Part shown: positions 10,367-22,059 of the stretch, in pieces
How the letters are laid out: every line of letters starts with the position of its first letter
How positions within the stretch are numbered: position 1 is the stretch's first letter
Assembly (NCBI GenBank): GCA_964017045.1
Contig: OZ024796.1
Location: 21,041,510 to 21,105,509, forward strand
Source of the DNA: Omphiscola glabra
Lineage: Eukaryota; Mollusca; Gastropoda; Lymnaeidae
DNA length: 64,000 nucleotides
Direction: 5' to 3'
Notes under the pieces: model-generated
Seen by the model: only the letters and a program-made list of their open reading frames with translations
What the model was told of the DNA's origin: nothing
Database searches by the model: none
Program-made: the position numbers and the translations under genes

Positions 10367-11211
10367 GGTAGGGTTGGACAAAGTTTTTGTACGGAAGGCC
10401 ACGTTGACAAATGCGAAGTTATTGGGGGGGGGGGGGGGGCGCATGTATATTATGTCCAACATTTCTCTATATTAAACTCGGTAAATTCGCATTTCAGCAT
10501 TACATGACAAAAGTCAAGAAATTTAAAAAAAAAAAAAAAAAAATTAGTAAGAAAGTTTATCAAAAATGTTAAAACAATCATAACGGTACAACATAACGGT
10601 ACAACATAACGGTACAACATAACGGTACAACATAACGGTACAACATAACGGTACAAAATAACGGTACAACATAACGGTACAACATAACGGTACAACATAA
10701 CGGTACAAAATAACGGTACAACATAATGGTACAACATAACGGTACAACAGAACGGTACAACATAACGGTACAGCAGAACGGTACAAAATAACGGTACAAC
10801 ATAACGGTACAACATAACGGTACAACAGAACGGTACAACAGAACGGTACAACAGAACGGTACAACAGAACGGTACAACAGAACGGTACAACAGAACGGTA
10901 CAAAATAACGGTACAACATAACGGTACAGCATAACGGTACAACAGAACGGCACAACAGAACGGTACAACAGAACGGTACAAAATAACGGTACAACATAAC
11001 GGTACAACATAACGGTACAACATAACGGTACAACAGAACGGTACAACATAACGGTACAACATAACGGTACAACATAACGGTACAACATAACGGTACATGA
11101 AATTCTGTTAAATTCAACGAAATAACTTAAAAACAAAGTATTTTTTAAAATGTTCTAAATGCTTCTAAGGGCCGCATAATATCAGTTTCTGGGCCGCAGT
11201 TTTCCCACCCC
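10367..11211. mobile_element. Non-autonomous hAT element carrying a 13-base minisatellite
   Basis: The left end reads GGTAGGGTTGGACAAAGTTT and the right end, reverse-complemented, reads GGGGTGGGAAAACTGCGGCC. These are degenerate forms of the caGGGGTGGGcAAACT type end seen on many Charlie-like hATs. A perfect 8-base target duplication TGCATTAG flanks it (10359-10366 and 11212-11219), as expected for hAT. Inside are a poly(G) tract at 10424, an A-rich run and a 519-base minisatellite. There is no transposase frame. The long open frames on the minus strand (up to 228 codons) are the minisatellite. Confidence 0.75.
10579..11097. repeat. 13-base minisatellite inside a hAT element, ~40 copies
   Basis: The unit is CATAACGGTACAA, with variants AGAACGGTACAAC and AAAATAACGGTAC arranged in blocks. 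Because 13 is not a multiple of three and the unit has no minus-strand stop, all three minus frames stay open. Confidence 0.97.
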
Positions 11212-11504
11212 TGCATTAGGTTATTTTCATGAATTTCTATTTCAAAGCTTACGGCATAGTACGCAGAGTGTCAGCTTCAGAGGAAAGTTTCATGATCATG
11301 CAGTTTAGAATGTGGCAAGCTGCTCTGTCTTGCAAAGGAATTTAATGGAAGTGTTGATTGATGAGTGTTCTTAAGTTACTTTAAACCAGACCAAAGAAAT
11401 GACACTCCAAACATACAGTAGGCATAACTGAGCGATGTAGAATTAGGTCACTCTTATTGAGTGCCTAATCATAATCATACCCGAAATGGTAGGTGGTATT
11501 AATA

Positions 11505-11654
11505 CAGCGGTTCTCAGCCTGTGGGTGGCGACCCCTTTGAGAGTCGAACCACCATTTCCCAGGGATCGCCTAAGACCATCGGAAAACACATGTACTCTAC
11601 AACATCTGGAACTGTATTAAGGGGTCGCGGTATTAGGAAGGTTGAGAACCACTG
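11505..11654 (+). mobile_element. SPIN hAT MITE, copy 1, internally deleted
   Basis: Ends match the SPIN family I know: the left end is CAGCGGTTCTCAGCCTGTGG and the right end is AAGGTTGAGAACCACTG. CGCCTAAGACCATCGGAAAA follows near the left end. A perfect 8-base duplication TATTAATA flanks it (11497-11504 and 11655-11662). At 150 bases it has lost most of the SPIN interior. SPIN is a hAT transposon famous for horizontal transfer among tetrapods, a triatomine bug and a pond snail. No coding capacity remains. Confidence 0.93.
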
Positions 11655-11825
11655 TATTAATAGATTAAGTTAAATAATTTATCACTGGATTAATTAACAC
11701 AATAGTTTTTTTTTAATATATATTTTAATTACAAGTTCAATAACATATTTATAACACTATTACATTTTATTGTGTTGCTAACTTCCTTTAAAATGTGTAC
11801 TAATTAGTGTACTGGTTATTTTTGG

Positions 11826-11893
11826 GGGGTTAGCACGGGATGGGTTCATGGTGCCAAAGGGTCGGTGGCCGAGAAAAGTTCGAGGAACACTGG
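11826..11893. mobile_element. Possible solitary hAT end
   Basis: The string GAGAAAAGTTCGAGGAACAC followed by TG looks like a hAT right terminus (cagtgttcctcgaac in reverse). I found no matching left end, so this is a fragment at best. Confidence 0.3.
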
Positions 11894-12039
11894 AGTAGAG
11901 GAATTAGCTGGATAGGGTATTGTGCATAGACATTTGGATAATATGGGGTATGTATAGATTCGATAAGTGACACTTGCGCAAGGGTCGATGTGTATGCTTG
12001 TGGCAAGTCTGTGCATGGGTCAGAAGCAGAGATTTGTGT

Positions 12040-12245
12040 ACTCGATGCAAGACTTTACAAGTACGAGATGCAGGACTGTCCAAGTATTAGATGCAGGGCT
12101 GTCCAAGTATTAGATGCAGGGCTGACCAAGTATTAGATGCAGGGCTGTCCAAGAATTAGATGCAGGACTGTACAAGTACTAGATGCAGGACTGTACAAGT
12201 TCTAGATGCAGGACTGTACAAGTACTAGAGGTAGGACTGTCCAAG
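12040..12245. repeat. 23-base minisatellite, ~8 copies
   Basis: The unit is AAGTATTAGATGCAGGGCTG plus TCC, with TACAAG/TCCAAG variants. Confidence 0.9.
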
Positions 12246-12359
12246 GAAACTGTGCCATAAGAAGTCTGTTTCCATTAAGTTTCACGAATAAATGTAGATG
12301 AAAGACGTCACAGCCTCAAATATCTTTAGATATTTTGATGTCTAGATTCATCTCTCACC

Positions 12360-12760
12360 GTCCCCACTGTAAAATGTTACAGGGGGTGTTGAAGGATGTG
12401 CTGCCGTCCAAAGCCCGAGATGTCGATGTCATAAAGCTAGGCAAAAAAAGATATTGTCATTAAGGATCAGCAAGAGAATATTAAAGGCGGCCAGCTTGCA
12501 AGGGCGGGTCCAGTCCGCGTGTTTAGGAGAGGCGTGCAAAAAGATCGCGGAAGACGCGTGAAGTATTTACAGCAACATTTGCTGTTCCCCTCGAGGAATG
12601 GGCACGCGATGAAAAACCGCGAGAACAAATATAATGACATGTTAAACCCCCAGACATCTTTTCACTTGTTCATCGGGCTCATAGATTCAAAAAAATGCCA
12701 GCGGATGTCCAAATATATAAAAATATAAAATAATTATTTTCGGGACGCATTTGGAGAGAA
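12360..12760. other. Unassigned GC-mixed DNA
   Basis: A more GC-rich patch (12480-12620) contains a 69-codon plus-strand open frame that I cannot relate to any family. Splice context is unclear. I make no gene call. Confidence 0.4.
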
Positions 12761-12766
12761 AAGTAA

Positions 12767-13042
12767 GCTGAGGGACTGTCGTTATAAGTTGGAGGTGGGA
12801 TAGTTTGCTGAGGGAATGTCATTAAAATTGGGAGGTGGAATAGTTTGATGAGGAAATGTCATTAAAATTGGGAGGTGGAATAGTTTGCTGCGGGAATGTC
12901 ATTAAAATTGGGAGGTGGAATAGTTTGCTGAGGGAATGTCATTAGAAGAGGGAGGTGGAATAGTTTGCTGAGGGAATGTCATTAGAAGAGGGAGGTGGAA
13001 AAGTATGCTGAGGGAATGTGATTAGATGTGGGGGGTGGAAAA
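12767..13042. repeat. 40-base minisatellite, 7 copies
   Basis: Units share GAGGTGGAATAGTTTGCTGA and GGGAATGTCATTA. The AAAATTGG and GAAGAGGG sub-variants separate left from right copies. Confidence 0.93.
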
Positions 13043-13244
13043 TGTGGGGGCGTGGGTTAAATGCTTAATTCCCTAACCAATCTTAATTTAAAAGCCTGGG
13101 TTAATTGGAGGAGATTCGATCATTATTTGACATTTTTTGGCTAGATGACAAAAGAGAAAAACATCGAGATTGACCTTGACCTTGGCGTGTGTTGAATGTT
13201 TTAATTTTACACTGAAGTAATTGTGCCTAAACTGGTTTCAGAGA

Positions 13245-13445
13245 TCCTCTTTCCATTTTGTTGTAAAAGATCATCTTTACATTCCGAGGTACAACAAGAT
13301 CTTTAAATTTGTTGTTAAAGATCATCTCTATATTTTGTTGTGAAACATCATTTTTTACCTTTTGTTGTTAAAGATCATCATTTTTATTTTGTTGCAACAC
13401 AATTTCTTTAACTTTTGTTGTTAAAGATTATCTTTACATTCCATT
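13245..13445. repeat. Degenerate ~47-base repeat, 4 copies
   Basis: TTTTGTTGTTAAAGATCATC followed by a T-rich spacer recurs with substitutions and small gaps. Confidence 0.7.
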
Positions 13446-13451
13446 GTAAAA

Positions 13452-13566
13452 CTTCATCAAGATCTCCAGGTGCTGATCTCCATGTGCTGATCTCCAGGTG
13501 CTGATCTCCAGGTGATGACCTCCAGGTGCTGATCTCCAAGTGCTGATCTCCAGGTGCTGATCTCCG
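13452..13566. repeat. 14-base minisatellite, ~8 copies
   Basis: Unit TGCTGATCTCCAGG with single-base variants. Confidence 0.93.
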
Positions 13567-14620
13567 AGAATTCCATTCAGCAATCGGTTAAATATCGAGT
13601 GGTCAAAAATAATATGGCACCCCAACGAGTGACGTAACGCAGGAGTGACATGACCTAGCGACAGGTAGCCTGAGGTAGCCCGAGTTATAGTTTTCCGTTG
13701 GGGTTCTTATGACAATTCGTGGCTGACATTGGTGTATCACTCGTTAGCGACAATTGGTGGCTGTAATAGAATTAAGCTCTTCTGTACTTCCACCTCAGAC
13801 ACCTCTCATCTCTATCCACGCCACAGCTCGCTAAGTAGTTGGATGGGCCTCGCATCTTTCAACATTTGTACATAACTGATCCGATGAAGCAAGGCATATG
13901 ATCTCTTATAAATATATTAAGCTTCTGGTGTGACCCGTTGACTGCTTCCTGAGTATGCTGTAAGAAGTATTCGTTTTAAAAGTGGTTGGGTCATCACAAT
14001 AGTCAATATAGTTGATGGGCGTGAAATAAAAAGCGTGCAGTGACGTATCATGAGGGGAAGGGGTGTAGCCGAAATTGGGATTCTTAAATGTGCTTTACTT
14101 AAGTTCATGTATTGTCAAGTAACTTTAGTACATGGGAATTTCACGTATTGCTGTCGCCAATGTTTGGCGGGCTACATCTAGTATGACTATAATTTCCTAT
14201 AATGCGGATAACCAAGGCATATGATAAGACTTTCATTTGATATATGCAATGAACCAAGGCATGTGATATGAGTTTCATTTCATGAAGTATTACAAAACAT
14301 ACCTAGGAATGTGTTGTGTGATTGGTAAAGTTAACAAATAGGCAAAGAATTAATTACACTCATTTACGGTCGACCAAAGACTTATTCACATTAGGGTTAA
14401 CCTAAAGGATGTTTAGTTCTATATGCCGTATCCCAATTATACTTATAATCTTTGATATTGATTTGTACAAGCCGTAAGACTTATTCGTTCCATTTGGGTC
14501 ACGGGCTACACGACTTGCTCTTATAATAATGGCTGACTGAATGAGTTCTTGGGGGGGGGGGGGGGTTCAACTTAAACAAACCTGGCCTAAATCCTCAAAT
14601 TAAAACACCTGCCATTGAAA
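13567..14620. other. Unassigned DNA
   Basis: About 1 kb without tandem structure or a supportable exon. AAGGCATATGAT occurs twice (13890 and 14213) in AT-rich surroundings. A poly(G) tract sits at 14551. Confidence 0.5.
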
Positions 14621-14624
14621 ACAT

Positions 14625-14760
14625 TGACATTAACAACCCTGCCATTAACGGCCCTGACCTAAACAGCCCTGACCCTGACGACCCCTGATCTTAATGGCGT
14701 GACCCTAATGATCCCGACCTTAACTACTATGACCTTAACGACCCTGACTTTATAGACCAT
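14625..14760. repeat. Degenerate ~18-base repeat
   Basis: A loose series of CCCTGACCTTAACGA-like units. Confidence 0.7.
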
Positions 14761-15425
14761 TCATTTATCCTAGATTAATATTTTATTTTAATGTATGCTT
14801 AGATTTGTTTTAACGTTGAATTTGATACTTGATAGTCTTTGCTGGAAGTAAGAAATGGTGAATGACGCTGTTTATCAAATGTTACATTACATGAGAAGAA
14901 TACTTTTTTTATATTTTTTTTTAAATACATTAACTACTTCTACTTCTACTTTGGTTCCAGCCCATCAAGCTCCACCATAGTGCTACATTAACCAGCCTGG
15001 ATAGCGGGGGGGGGGGGGAAATAAGGGAGACGTGAAACCATGGCCGCTGTAACGAGGGACGAAAGTCGATCCACAATAAGCTGTGACAGGAAGGAAATAA
15101 CGACACGATATCGTTACGCCAAGGGAGCGGGGCGGGGTGGGGGTGGGGGGGCGCCCTCATCGAAATGAATGGCGCCATCTTTTCTCCAGGGCGGACGGCT
15201 GTAACCCAAAAAGAGAGATGGACGTCTATGCGCTTTTAGTAGTGCTCATTTGCGCACGGGCGCATAAAGATTGGAGCACCGAACGGCTGAACGAATGGGA
15301 ATTTCGGGTGTCTTCTATTTCTCTCTCAAACTAGGTTTGGAAAGTTACAGATTTGTTCATCTTTCAACATCTGAACATTTATTCTATGTTCGGCTTTTTG
15401 TTTACGCCCACGTGGTGTGTTTTTG
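14761..15425. other. Unassigned DNA with a GC-rich patch
   Basis: AT-rich at first, then GC-rich from 14990 to 15290, with poly(G) runs at 15006 and 15139. I saw no exon I could support. Confidence 0.45.
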
Positions 15426-15429
15426 GTAT

Positions 15430-15860
15430 GGCAATTTATGTTAACATAAGGTATACGGGGCATTTGATAGGTATTTTCTATTTCCACAAGGTATATAGGG
15501 CATTGATAAGGAATTGTGTGTTTCCTTGGGGTATTATGGGGTTTTCAAATGGTAAAAGGGTTTAGAATGGTATTTTTATGCTATTATGGGTTTTAATAAG
15601 GTATTTTGTGTCTCCATAAGGTATGTGAGGGTTTGATAATGCATTATGTGTTTCAAAAAGGTACACGGGGTTTTGAAAAGTTATTTTGTATTTCTACATG
15701 GTAAATGGGGTATTGATAAAGTTTTTTATTTCAGTAAGGAATGTTTTTTTTTTACGGTATTTATAATTTTTCGAAAATGAATTTTGGGTTTTGTTTAGGT
15801 ATTCTGGATTTTTGGTAATATATATGGGTGGGGTTACATGGTATTCGGGGTTTTAATAAG
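15430..15860. repeat. Degenerate ~35-40-base repeat
   Basis: Blocks such as TTTCCACAAGGTATATAGGG and CATTGATAAGG recur with strong divergence and irregular length. Confidence 0.7.
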
Positions 15861-15877
15861 GAAATAGTTGATCAAGG

Positions 15878-16029
15878 GAGCTTGTTGGCCGAGTGCTCTA
15901 AACTGAGCAAATCTCAAGTTGGTGGTCTAGAGGTCAATCCCCACCAAAGCCTAGTCAAGTAAAAACATCACCAGCACCAGCTTATAATCTTAGAAGAATA
16001 ATCCCAGGCCTTGTGGATTTCTTCCTGCC
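15878..16029 (+). mobile_element. SINE copy 2, internally deleted
   Basis: The head GTTGGCCGAGTGCTCTAAAC (box A-like), then GAGGTCAATCCCCACC (box B-like), matches the SINE at 5579. The 3' segment AATCCCAGGCCTTGTGGATT matches the 3' end of the minus-strand copy at 55134. The middle section found in the other copies is missing. Confidence 0.8.
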
Positions 16030-16475
16030 AAGTCCACACCATCGTCCCATTTTGACGGACGTATACCATGAGGAAAAAATAATAATAAAAGTGTCACAAG
16101 ATATGTCTAGGCTCGCAACGAAGATGACAGGACAGTGAAAGCTACGCTTCGCCCAGACGCCTTCTTCAGCAGACGATGCGAAACAAGATACATGGTAGAA
16201 ACGTCCTCTTAACTGCCCCGTCTTTTCTTGCCACCGCTTAACATACATTGTTCCACCATCTTCTTCATACTGCTTGAACGCTGTCCCTCATATATATTAT
16301 CCCTTTAACTTTAAGAGCGTTTTTTTTTTCGCAGCCTCTTTAAAAAGCTATTTTATGTCGTTATGTTTGTATGGTTCGTGGAGCGCACTGACGTCATTCA
16401 CGTGATGTAATGCTTGCAAAGATATGTTTTTAAAAAAATGGTATTGTAGTTCAGCGTTTCAATGCTTCACAGCGG
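16030..16475. other. Unassigned DNA
   Basis: The stretch 16090-16260 is GC-balanced and carries an 88-codon minus frame with no recognisable motif. It may be a mobile-element fragment. I make no call. Confidence 0.4.
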
Positions 16476-16480
16476 ACAGA

Positions 16481-16596
16481 ACCGGTGAATGGATTCTGGT
16501 ACCGGTGAATGGATTCTGGTACCGGTGAATGGATTCTGGTACCGGTGAATGGATTCTGGTACCGGTGGATGGATTCTGGTACCGGTGAATGGATTC
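16481..16596. repeat. 20-base minisatellite, 6 copies
   Basis: The unit ACCGGTGAATGGATTCTGGT is almost perfect in every copy, so the array is young or homogenised. Each unit starts with the palindrome ACCGGT. Confidence 0.97.
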
Positions 16597-16939
16597 GTAC
16601 AACTAAGGCTGAGCACACTGTATTACTTTTTCAAATCTTTAACAAAAAAAACAAATAATAATAATAACATTTTGAGTACGTTAAGTGAACAGCGAGACAA
16701 GAACTGGCCGTTGACCTTGATATCAAGAGAGGGGGATGGGGGTGTTTATGTTATAATAATGATTACACTACAAAAAATAGGGGGGGGGTGGAATCCCAAA
16801 CGGCAACAATTGTTGAAACGTGACACAAATTGTAGTTGTTCTTTACATGAGACGGTGACGAGGGTAGAAACATGAGACCGTTGCCACGGTAGAAACAGTT
16901 TTGTTCCACGAAGGGTGTGTGTGTGGTTGTTTGCCCGGT

Positions 16940-17092
16940 TGGAAGAGGAAGGTCATCCTTAGCTGGAAGAAGAAGGTCATCCTTAGCTGGAAGAAGAAGG
17001 TCATCCTTAGCTGGAAGAAGAAGGTCATCCTTAGCTGGAAGAAGAAGGTCATCCTTAGCTGGAAGAAGAAGGTCATCCTTAGCTGGAAGAAG
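16940..17092. repeat. 24-base minisatellite, 6 copies
   Basis: The unit is AAGGTCATCCTTAGCTGGAA plus GAAG. It is a codon multiple and nearly perfect, so it makes repetitive open frames (for example RRSSLAG on plus and FFQLRMT on minus). Confidence 0.97.
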
Positions 17093-18205
17093 ATACTATA
17101 GCTTCATTACTTTAATTTTTTTAAGGCCAAAATTTAAAAATAAAAAAAAAAGGATTTCTGGACTATGGAAGGGAGGGGAAGAGAGAAATGTCGTCTTTCG
17201 GTAACGTTTCCACGATAAATTCTCCCCGCTCTGGGGATTTTATGGCGCTCAGTTTAATGTGTAGGCTCCCACACGACACGGGGTGGTCGCAGGACGCCTC
17301 GTCGGCCGGCTACACACCCTCGCTCCGCCCAGTATTCCATCGATCTGGATGGTAAAGATTTATCACTGTATTTGCGCGACCAGCCCTCGCAGTGAAGTTC
17401 ACGCCAGTTTCCCCAATTGAGTCCCAGAATCCCTCGGGGTTCTACTCATTCATTTCTCGCCTTTCCCCCTCCCCCTACCCCTGGACCCCTCATTCATCCC
17501 CCCTCTTTTTTTCAGCTACCGACACACGGATGCGCACGTGTATTAAAACGCATTATTTTCTTCACTCCCACCCCCCCCCCAACCAAACCCCGTTTAGTTC
17601 TTTATTTAAATGAAGAATGCCTCCGAAGTTTCTAGAATATTTTTTCCACTTCACTCATGCAAACACGTACACAGGCATTCCACAGCCAACCTCACCCCCT
17701 CCCCAAATCTGGCGTCTAATCCCTTGCCCTCGAGGTTTCATCGTTCTGAAACTAATCATAGGTGTCCCCCATCATCATACCCTGCACTCACGTCCGAAGA
17801 CCTCCGTACAGCACCCCCCACCCCCTCATTTCATGTATGATTGCCCGTTACGTTCTCAACATATAATGTTTGTCTCACATCTGAGGACTGCGGGGCTCAG
17901 TAAGTCTGGGACACAGTGCCCCCAGAGTGCCGCCCCCTCCGCTCACCCTCTTTTTAAGGCAGATTTTTTTTGTTCTTCCAAATTCCAAATTAGTTCGGTA
18001 TTCATTGATTTATATCAATAGTTCAAACTAAAATGATGACTTATTCCCCCCCCCCCACCGCCCCCAACCCCGTTAACCCCATGTAACTGGAATCTAGACC
18101 GTACGTGTCTCTGACAAACTTGGTTGGGACCTGGTTATGTCATAGTGTCCTACTGTCAAAATATACAGGAAATCAATTGTAACGTGAAAAGAGATGGTGT
18201 CCATA
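17093..18205. other. Unassigned DNA, C-rich in the centre
   Basis: A GC-rich patch at 17210-17360 (with GGACGCCTCGTCGGCCGGCT) could be regulatory or exonic, but shows no frame I trust. 17400-18075 is pyrimidine-rich and gives spurious proline- and serine-rich frames. Confidence 0.45.
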
Positions 18206-18211
18206 GTTATA

Positions 18212-18482
18212 GTACCACTGATGTGTCATTGTACCACTGATGTGTTCTTGTACCACTGATGTGTTATTGTGCCTCAGATGTGTTCTTCTACCACTGATGT
18301 GTTCTTGTACCACTGATGTGTTATTGTGCCTCTGATGTGTTCTTCTACCACAGATGTGTTCTTGTACCACTGATGTGTTATTGTACCACTGATGTGTTCT
18401 TGTACCACTGATGTGTTCTTGTACCACTGATGTGTTCTTGTACCACTGATGTGTTCTTGTACCACTGATGTGTTCTTGTACC
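18212..18482. repeat. 19-base minisatellite, ~14 copies
   Basis: Unit TGATGTGTTCTTGTACCAC. The interior has diverged units (TTATTGTGCCTC, TTCTTCTACCAC) repeated as a small higher-order block, while the right half is uniform. Confidence 0.95.
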
Positions 18483-18493
18483 AATGATTTGTT

Positions 18494-18712
18494 CGGTCTG
18501 GAGATGTTTCTAGGATGTTTGCCTGGAGATGATGTTAGTATGTTTGCCTGGCGATGATGTTAGGGTGTTTGCCTGGAGATGATCTTAGGATGTTTGCCTG
18601 GATATGATGTTAGGATGTTTGCCTGGAGATGATGCTAGGATGTTTGCCTGGAGATGATGTTAGGATGTTTGCCTGGAGATGATGTTAGGATGTTTGCCTG
18701 GAGATGATGTTA
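18494..18712. repeat. 26-base minisatellite, ~8 copies
   Basis: Unit GATGATGTTAGGATGTTTGC plus CTGGAG, directly adjoining the previous 19-base array. Confidence 0.95.
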
Positions 18713-19265
18713 ATGATTCTCGTCAGGGGCTGAATTCTCAAAGCAAACCTTTTCAAAGAAATAAATGGAATTAAAATATTGCCAACAATGAACACACGTG
18801 ACATCGGACATCGTTAATCCGGCGTTGACGTCACAGATCACGTGATATATCCCTACATTTCTTAATAACAGGCAAACTCTTAGAATATGTCTGAAGTTTT
18901 TATTTTCAAACCGTTGCATTGAATCCATTTTTTGTGGATTTTGAACCCAAATATCACGAGCTGCATGCTTATGTCCACTACACGTTGTATAGAACTCTCC
19001 AATTCTACTCTGAGGGTGGGGGAGAGAAGGGTAAATTTCCTGGGGTGTTTTCTCCCCTGTATTTTCCATCATCCCGGATATCTAACTACAGATCTCACAG
19101 CCGCTCTTCGTCGTGCTTTTAAATATAAGTTTTTTGCTTTTCATTTCAAGCTACATCCTTAACAAGACATTCGCATTTTTTTTTTTGGCTTGTGTGAAAT
19201 ACCATCATCACAGGAACATCACAATAGCTCCCTAAAATTGAGGGAGCTTTCAAGGCGTTTGGAGC
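18713..19265. other. Unassigned DNA
   Basis: Mixed composition. The only structure I note is a short hairpin at 19226-19248 (AGCTCCCT and AGGGAGCT around a 7-base loop). The open frames here show no recognisable motif. Confidence 0.5.
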
Positions 19266-19269
19266 AGAG

Positions 19270-19618
19270 TGTGAGATGCCCCCTGTGTTAAAGCTGTGAT
19301 GCCCTCTGTGTTAAAGCTGGGAATGCCCTCGGTGTTAAATCCGGGATGCCCCCTTATGTTAAAGCTGTGATGCCCTCTGTATTAAATCCGGGATGCCCCT
19401 TGTGTTAATGCTGAGATGTTCTTTCTGTTACGGCTGTGATGCCCTCTGTGTTAAAGCTGGGATGCCCTATGTGTTAAGGATGTGATGCCCCTGTGTTAAT
19501 GCTGAGATGTCATTTCTATTAAGGCTGGGATGCCCTCTGTGTTAAAGCTGGGATGCCTTCTGTGTTAATGCTGAGGGGTCCTTTCTGTTAAATCTGGGAT
19601 GTCCTTTGCGTTAAAGCT
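19270..19618. repeat. Degenerate ~22-base minisatellite, ~15 copies
   Basis: Theme GGGATGCCCTCTGTGTTAAA with GCT, plus many substituted copies. Confidence 0.88.
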
Positions 19619-19706
19619 GGGCCAAGCTGCGGCGCACTGGGGTTAACGCGAGTCTCATCACATGCCAACAAACGGGATTTAACTGCGAGAATATGAAATA
19701 GAGAAA

Positions 19707-20950
19707 CGGTGAAGTTTGAATGAGACCTGGGCTTCTTTGCTGGAATGATGGGACGTTTAAATGAGACCCGAGCTTCGTTGTTGGATTGATGGGAAGTTTG
19801 AATAAGACCTGGGCTTCTTTGCTGGAATGATGGGAAGTTTGAATGAGACCTGGGCTTCTTTGCTGGAATGATGGGAAGTTTAAATGAGACCCGAGCTTCG
19901 TTGTTGGAATGATGGGAAGTTTGAATGAGACCTGAACATTGTTGTTGGAATGATGGGAAGTTTGAATGAGACCTGAACTTCGTTGTTGGAATGTTGGGAA
20001 GTTTGAATGAGACCTGAACATCGTTGTTGGAATGTTGGGAAGTTTGAATGAGACCTGAACATCGTTGTTGGAATGTTGGGAAGTTTGAATGAGACCTGAA
20101 CTTCATTGTTGGAATGTTGGGAAGTTTGAATGAGACCTGAACTTCGTTGTTGGAATGTTGGGAAGTTTGAATGAGACCCGAGCTTCGTTGTTGGAATGAT
20201 GGGAAGTTTGAATGAGACCGGAACATCGTTGTTGGAATGTTGGGAAGTTTGAATGAGACCTGAACATCGTTGTTGGAATGTTGGGAAGTTTGAATGAGAC
20301 CTAAACTTCGTTGTTGGAATGTTGGGAAGTTTGAATGAGACCTAAACTTCGTTGTTGGAATGTTGGGAAGTTGGAATGAGACCTGAACTTCGTTGTTGGA
20401 ATGTTGGGAAGTTTGAATGAGACCTAAACTTCGTTGTTGGAATGTTGAGAAGTTTGAATGAGACCTGAACATCGTTGTTGGAATGTTGGGAAGTTGGAAT
20501 GAGACCTGAACATCGTTGTTGGAATGTTGGGAAGTTTGAATGAGACCTAAACTTCGTTGTTGGAATGTTGGGAAGTTTGAATGAGACCTGAACTTCGTTG
20601 TTGGAATGTTGGGAAGTTTGAATGAGACCTAAACTTCGTTGTTGGAATGTTGGGAAGTTTGAATGAGACCTGAACTTCGTTGTTGGAATGTTGGGAAGTT
20701 TGAATGAGACCTAAACTTCGTTGTTGGAATGTTGGGAAGTTGGAATGAGACCTGAACATCGTTGTTGGAATGTTGGGAAGTTTGAATGAGACCTGAACAT
20801 CGTTGTTGGAATGTTAGGAAGTTTGAATGAGACCTGAACTTCGTTGTTGGAATGATGGGAAGTTTGAATGAGACCTGAGCTTTGTTGTTGGAATGATGGG
20901 AAGTTTGAATGACACCTGAACTTTGTTGTTGGAATGATGGGAAGTTTGAT
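19707..20950. repeat. 41-base minisatellite, ~30 copies
   Basis: Units share GGGAAGTTTGAATGAGACCT and then GAACTTCGTTGTTGGAATGT. Left-edge copies (GGGCTTCTTTGCTGGAATGA) are the most diverged, and a GATGGG/GTTGGG change marks both array edges. The unit has no minus-strand stop in some frames, giving a 294-codon open frame that is not a gene. Confidence 0.97.
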
Positions 20951-21034
20951 ATCAAACATCGTCTAAAGGAACGAAGACAAACTAAACACGATCCGTTTCA
21001 TTTGTTGTTGTTTTATTTTTTGTGTTGCCCTATG

Positions 21035-21245
21035 GTGAGATAAGTACGGTGTGGTGGGGTGTGGTAAGTTGGGGGTGCGGTTGGGTGTGGTAAGTTGGGG
21101 GTGCGGTGGGGTGTGGTAAGGTGGGGGTGCGGTGGGGTGTGGTAAGTTGAGGGTGCAGTGGGGTGTGGTAAGTTGTGTATGCGGTGGGGTGTGGTAAATT
21201 GGGGGTGTGGTAAGTTGGGTGTGCGGTGGGGTCTGGTGGGGGGTA
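21035..21245. repeat. 25-base G-rich minisatellite, ~8 copies
   Basis: Unit GTGGGGTGTGGTAAGTTGGG plus GGTGC. The strand is strongly G-rich. Confidence 0.93.
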
Positions 21246-21315
21246 GACATGTTAAAAAGTTCATGTTTAGTTGAGTTTTACATGATCTTGAAGTCAGAGG
21301 CCAACTGACAGGGAG

Positions 21316-21713
21316 CCTTATTTGAGACCAATGGTGAACTTGCAGAGATTCCTCATTTAAGACCAATGGCGAGCTTGCAGAGATGCCTCATTTGAGACCA
21401 TGGCGAGCTTGCAGAGATGCCTCATTTGAGACCAATGGCGAGCTTGCAGAGATGCCTTATTTGAGACCAATGGCGAGCTTGCAGAGACGCCTCATTTGAG
21501 ACCAATGGCGAGCTTGCAGAGATGCCTCATTTGAGACCAAGGCTAACTTGCAGAGATGCCTCATTTGAGACCAATGGCGAACTTGCAGAGGAACCTCATT
21601 TGAGACCAATCGCGAACTTGCAGAGATGCCTAATTTGAGACCAATGGCGAGCTTGCAGAGGTGACACATTTGAGACCAAGGGCGAACTTGCAGAGATGCC
21701 TTATTTCAGACCA
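21316..21713. repeat. 35-base minisatellite, ~11 copies
   Basis: Unit GAGACCAATGGCGAGCTTGC followed by AGAGATGCCTCATTT. Confidence 0.95.
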
Positions 21714-22059
21714 AACGTAACCTAAGATTGATTATCACCATTGTTCTCCCTGAAGACCAAGGTATACTTAACCTGATGGCATGTCGGTTGCCACCACCAC
21801 AATGTATGCGGCTTCTCAGCTGATAACATCCGATTGTTTTGCTAACGCCGCTGCCAAGCGTATCGTCCCCTCGGCTTACCAACGCCATCCAGGGTGACTG
21901 ACGGCAGTTACGATAATGCTGTAGCAGAATTGACATTTGCATCCCTCGGAGCGGTGGTCTGAACTGTCATATCTACTGGGAATACGTCACGAGGCGCACG
22001 TCATGGTAGGGTCAGGGGTAGGGGTGAAGCTGTCGCTACTGCGGGTGTGGGGGAGGGAG
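21714..22059. other. Unassigned GC-balanced DNA
   Basis: Not repetitive. Several frames look compositionally like coding sequence (for example plus GMSVATTTMYAASQLITSDC), but no family, splice site or start is convincing. Confidence 0.35.

Noticed and set aside
10450..11136. 228-, 184- and 179-codon open frames on the minus strand
   Set aside because: All three frames of a 13-base repeat are open at once, which is what a stop-free unit produces, not a gene.
19226..19248. Hairpin that could be read as a bacterial-type terminator
   Set aside because: This is eukaryotic sequence, no gene precedes it, and an 8-base stem is expected by chance at this scale.
19588..20472. 294-codon minus-strand frame of SFKLPNIPTT-like repeats
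   Set aside because: This is the 41-base minisatellite. There is no start context and no homologous non-repeat domain.
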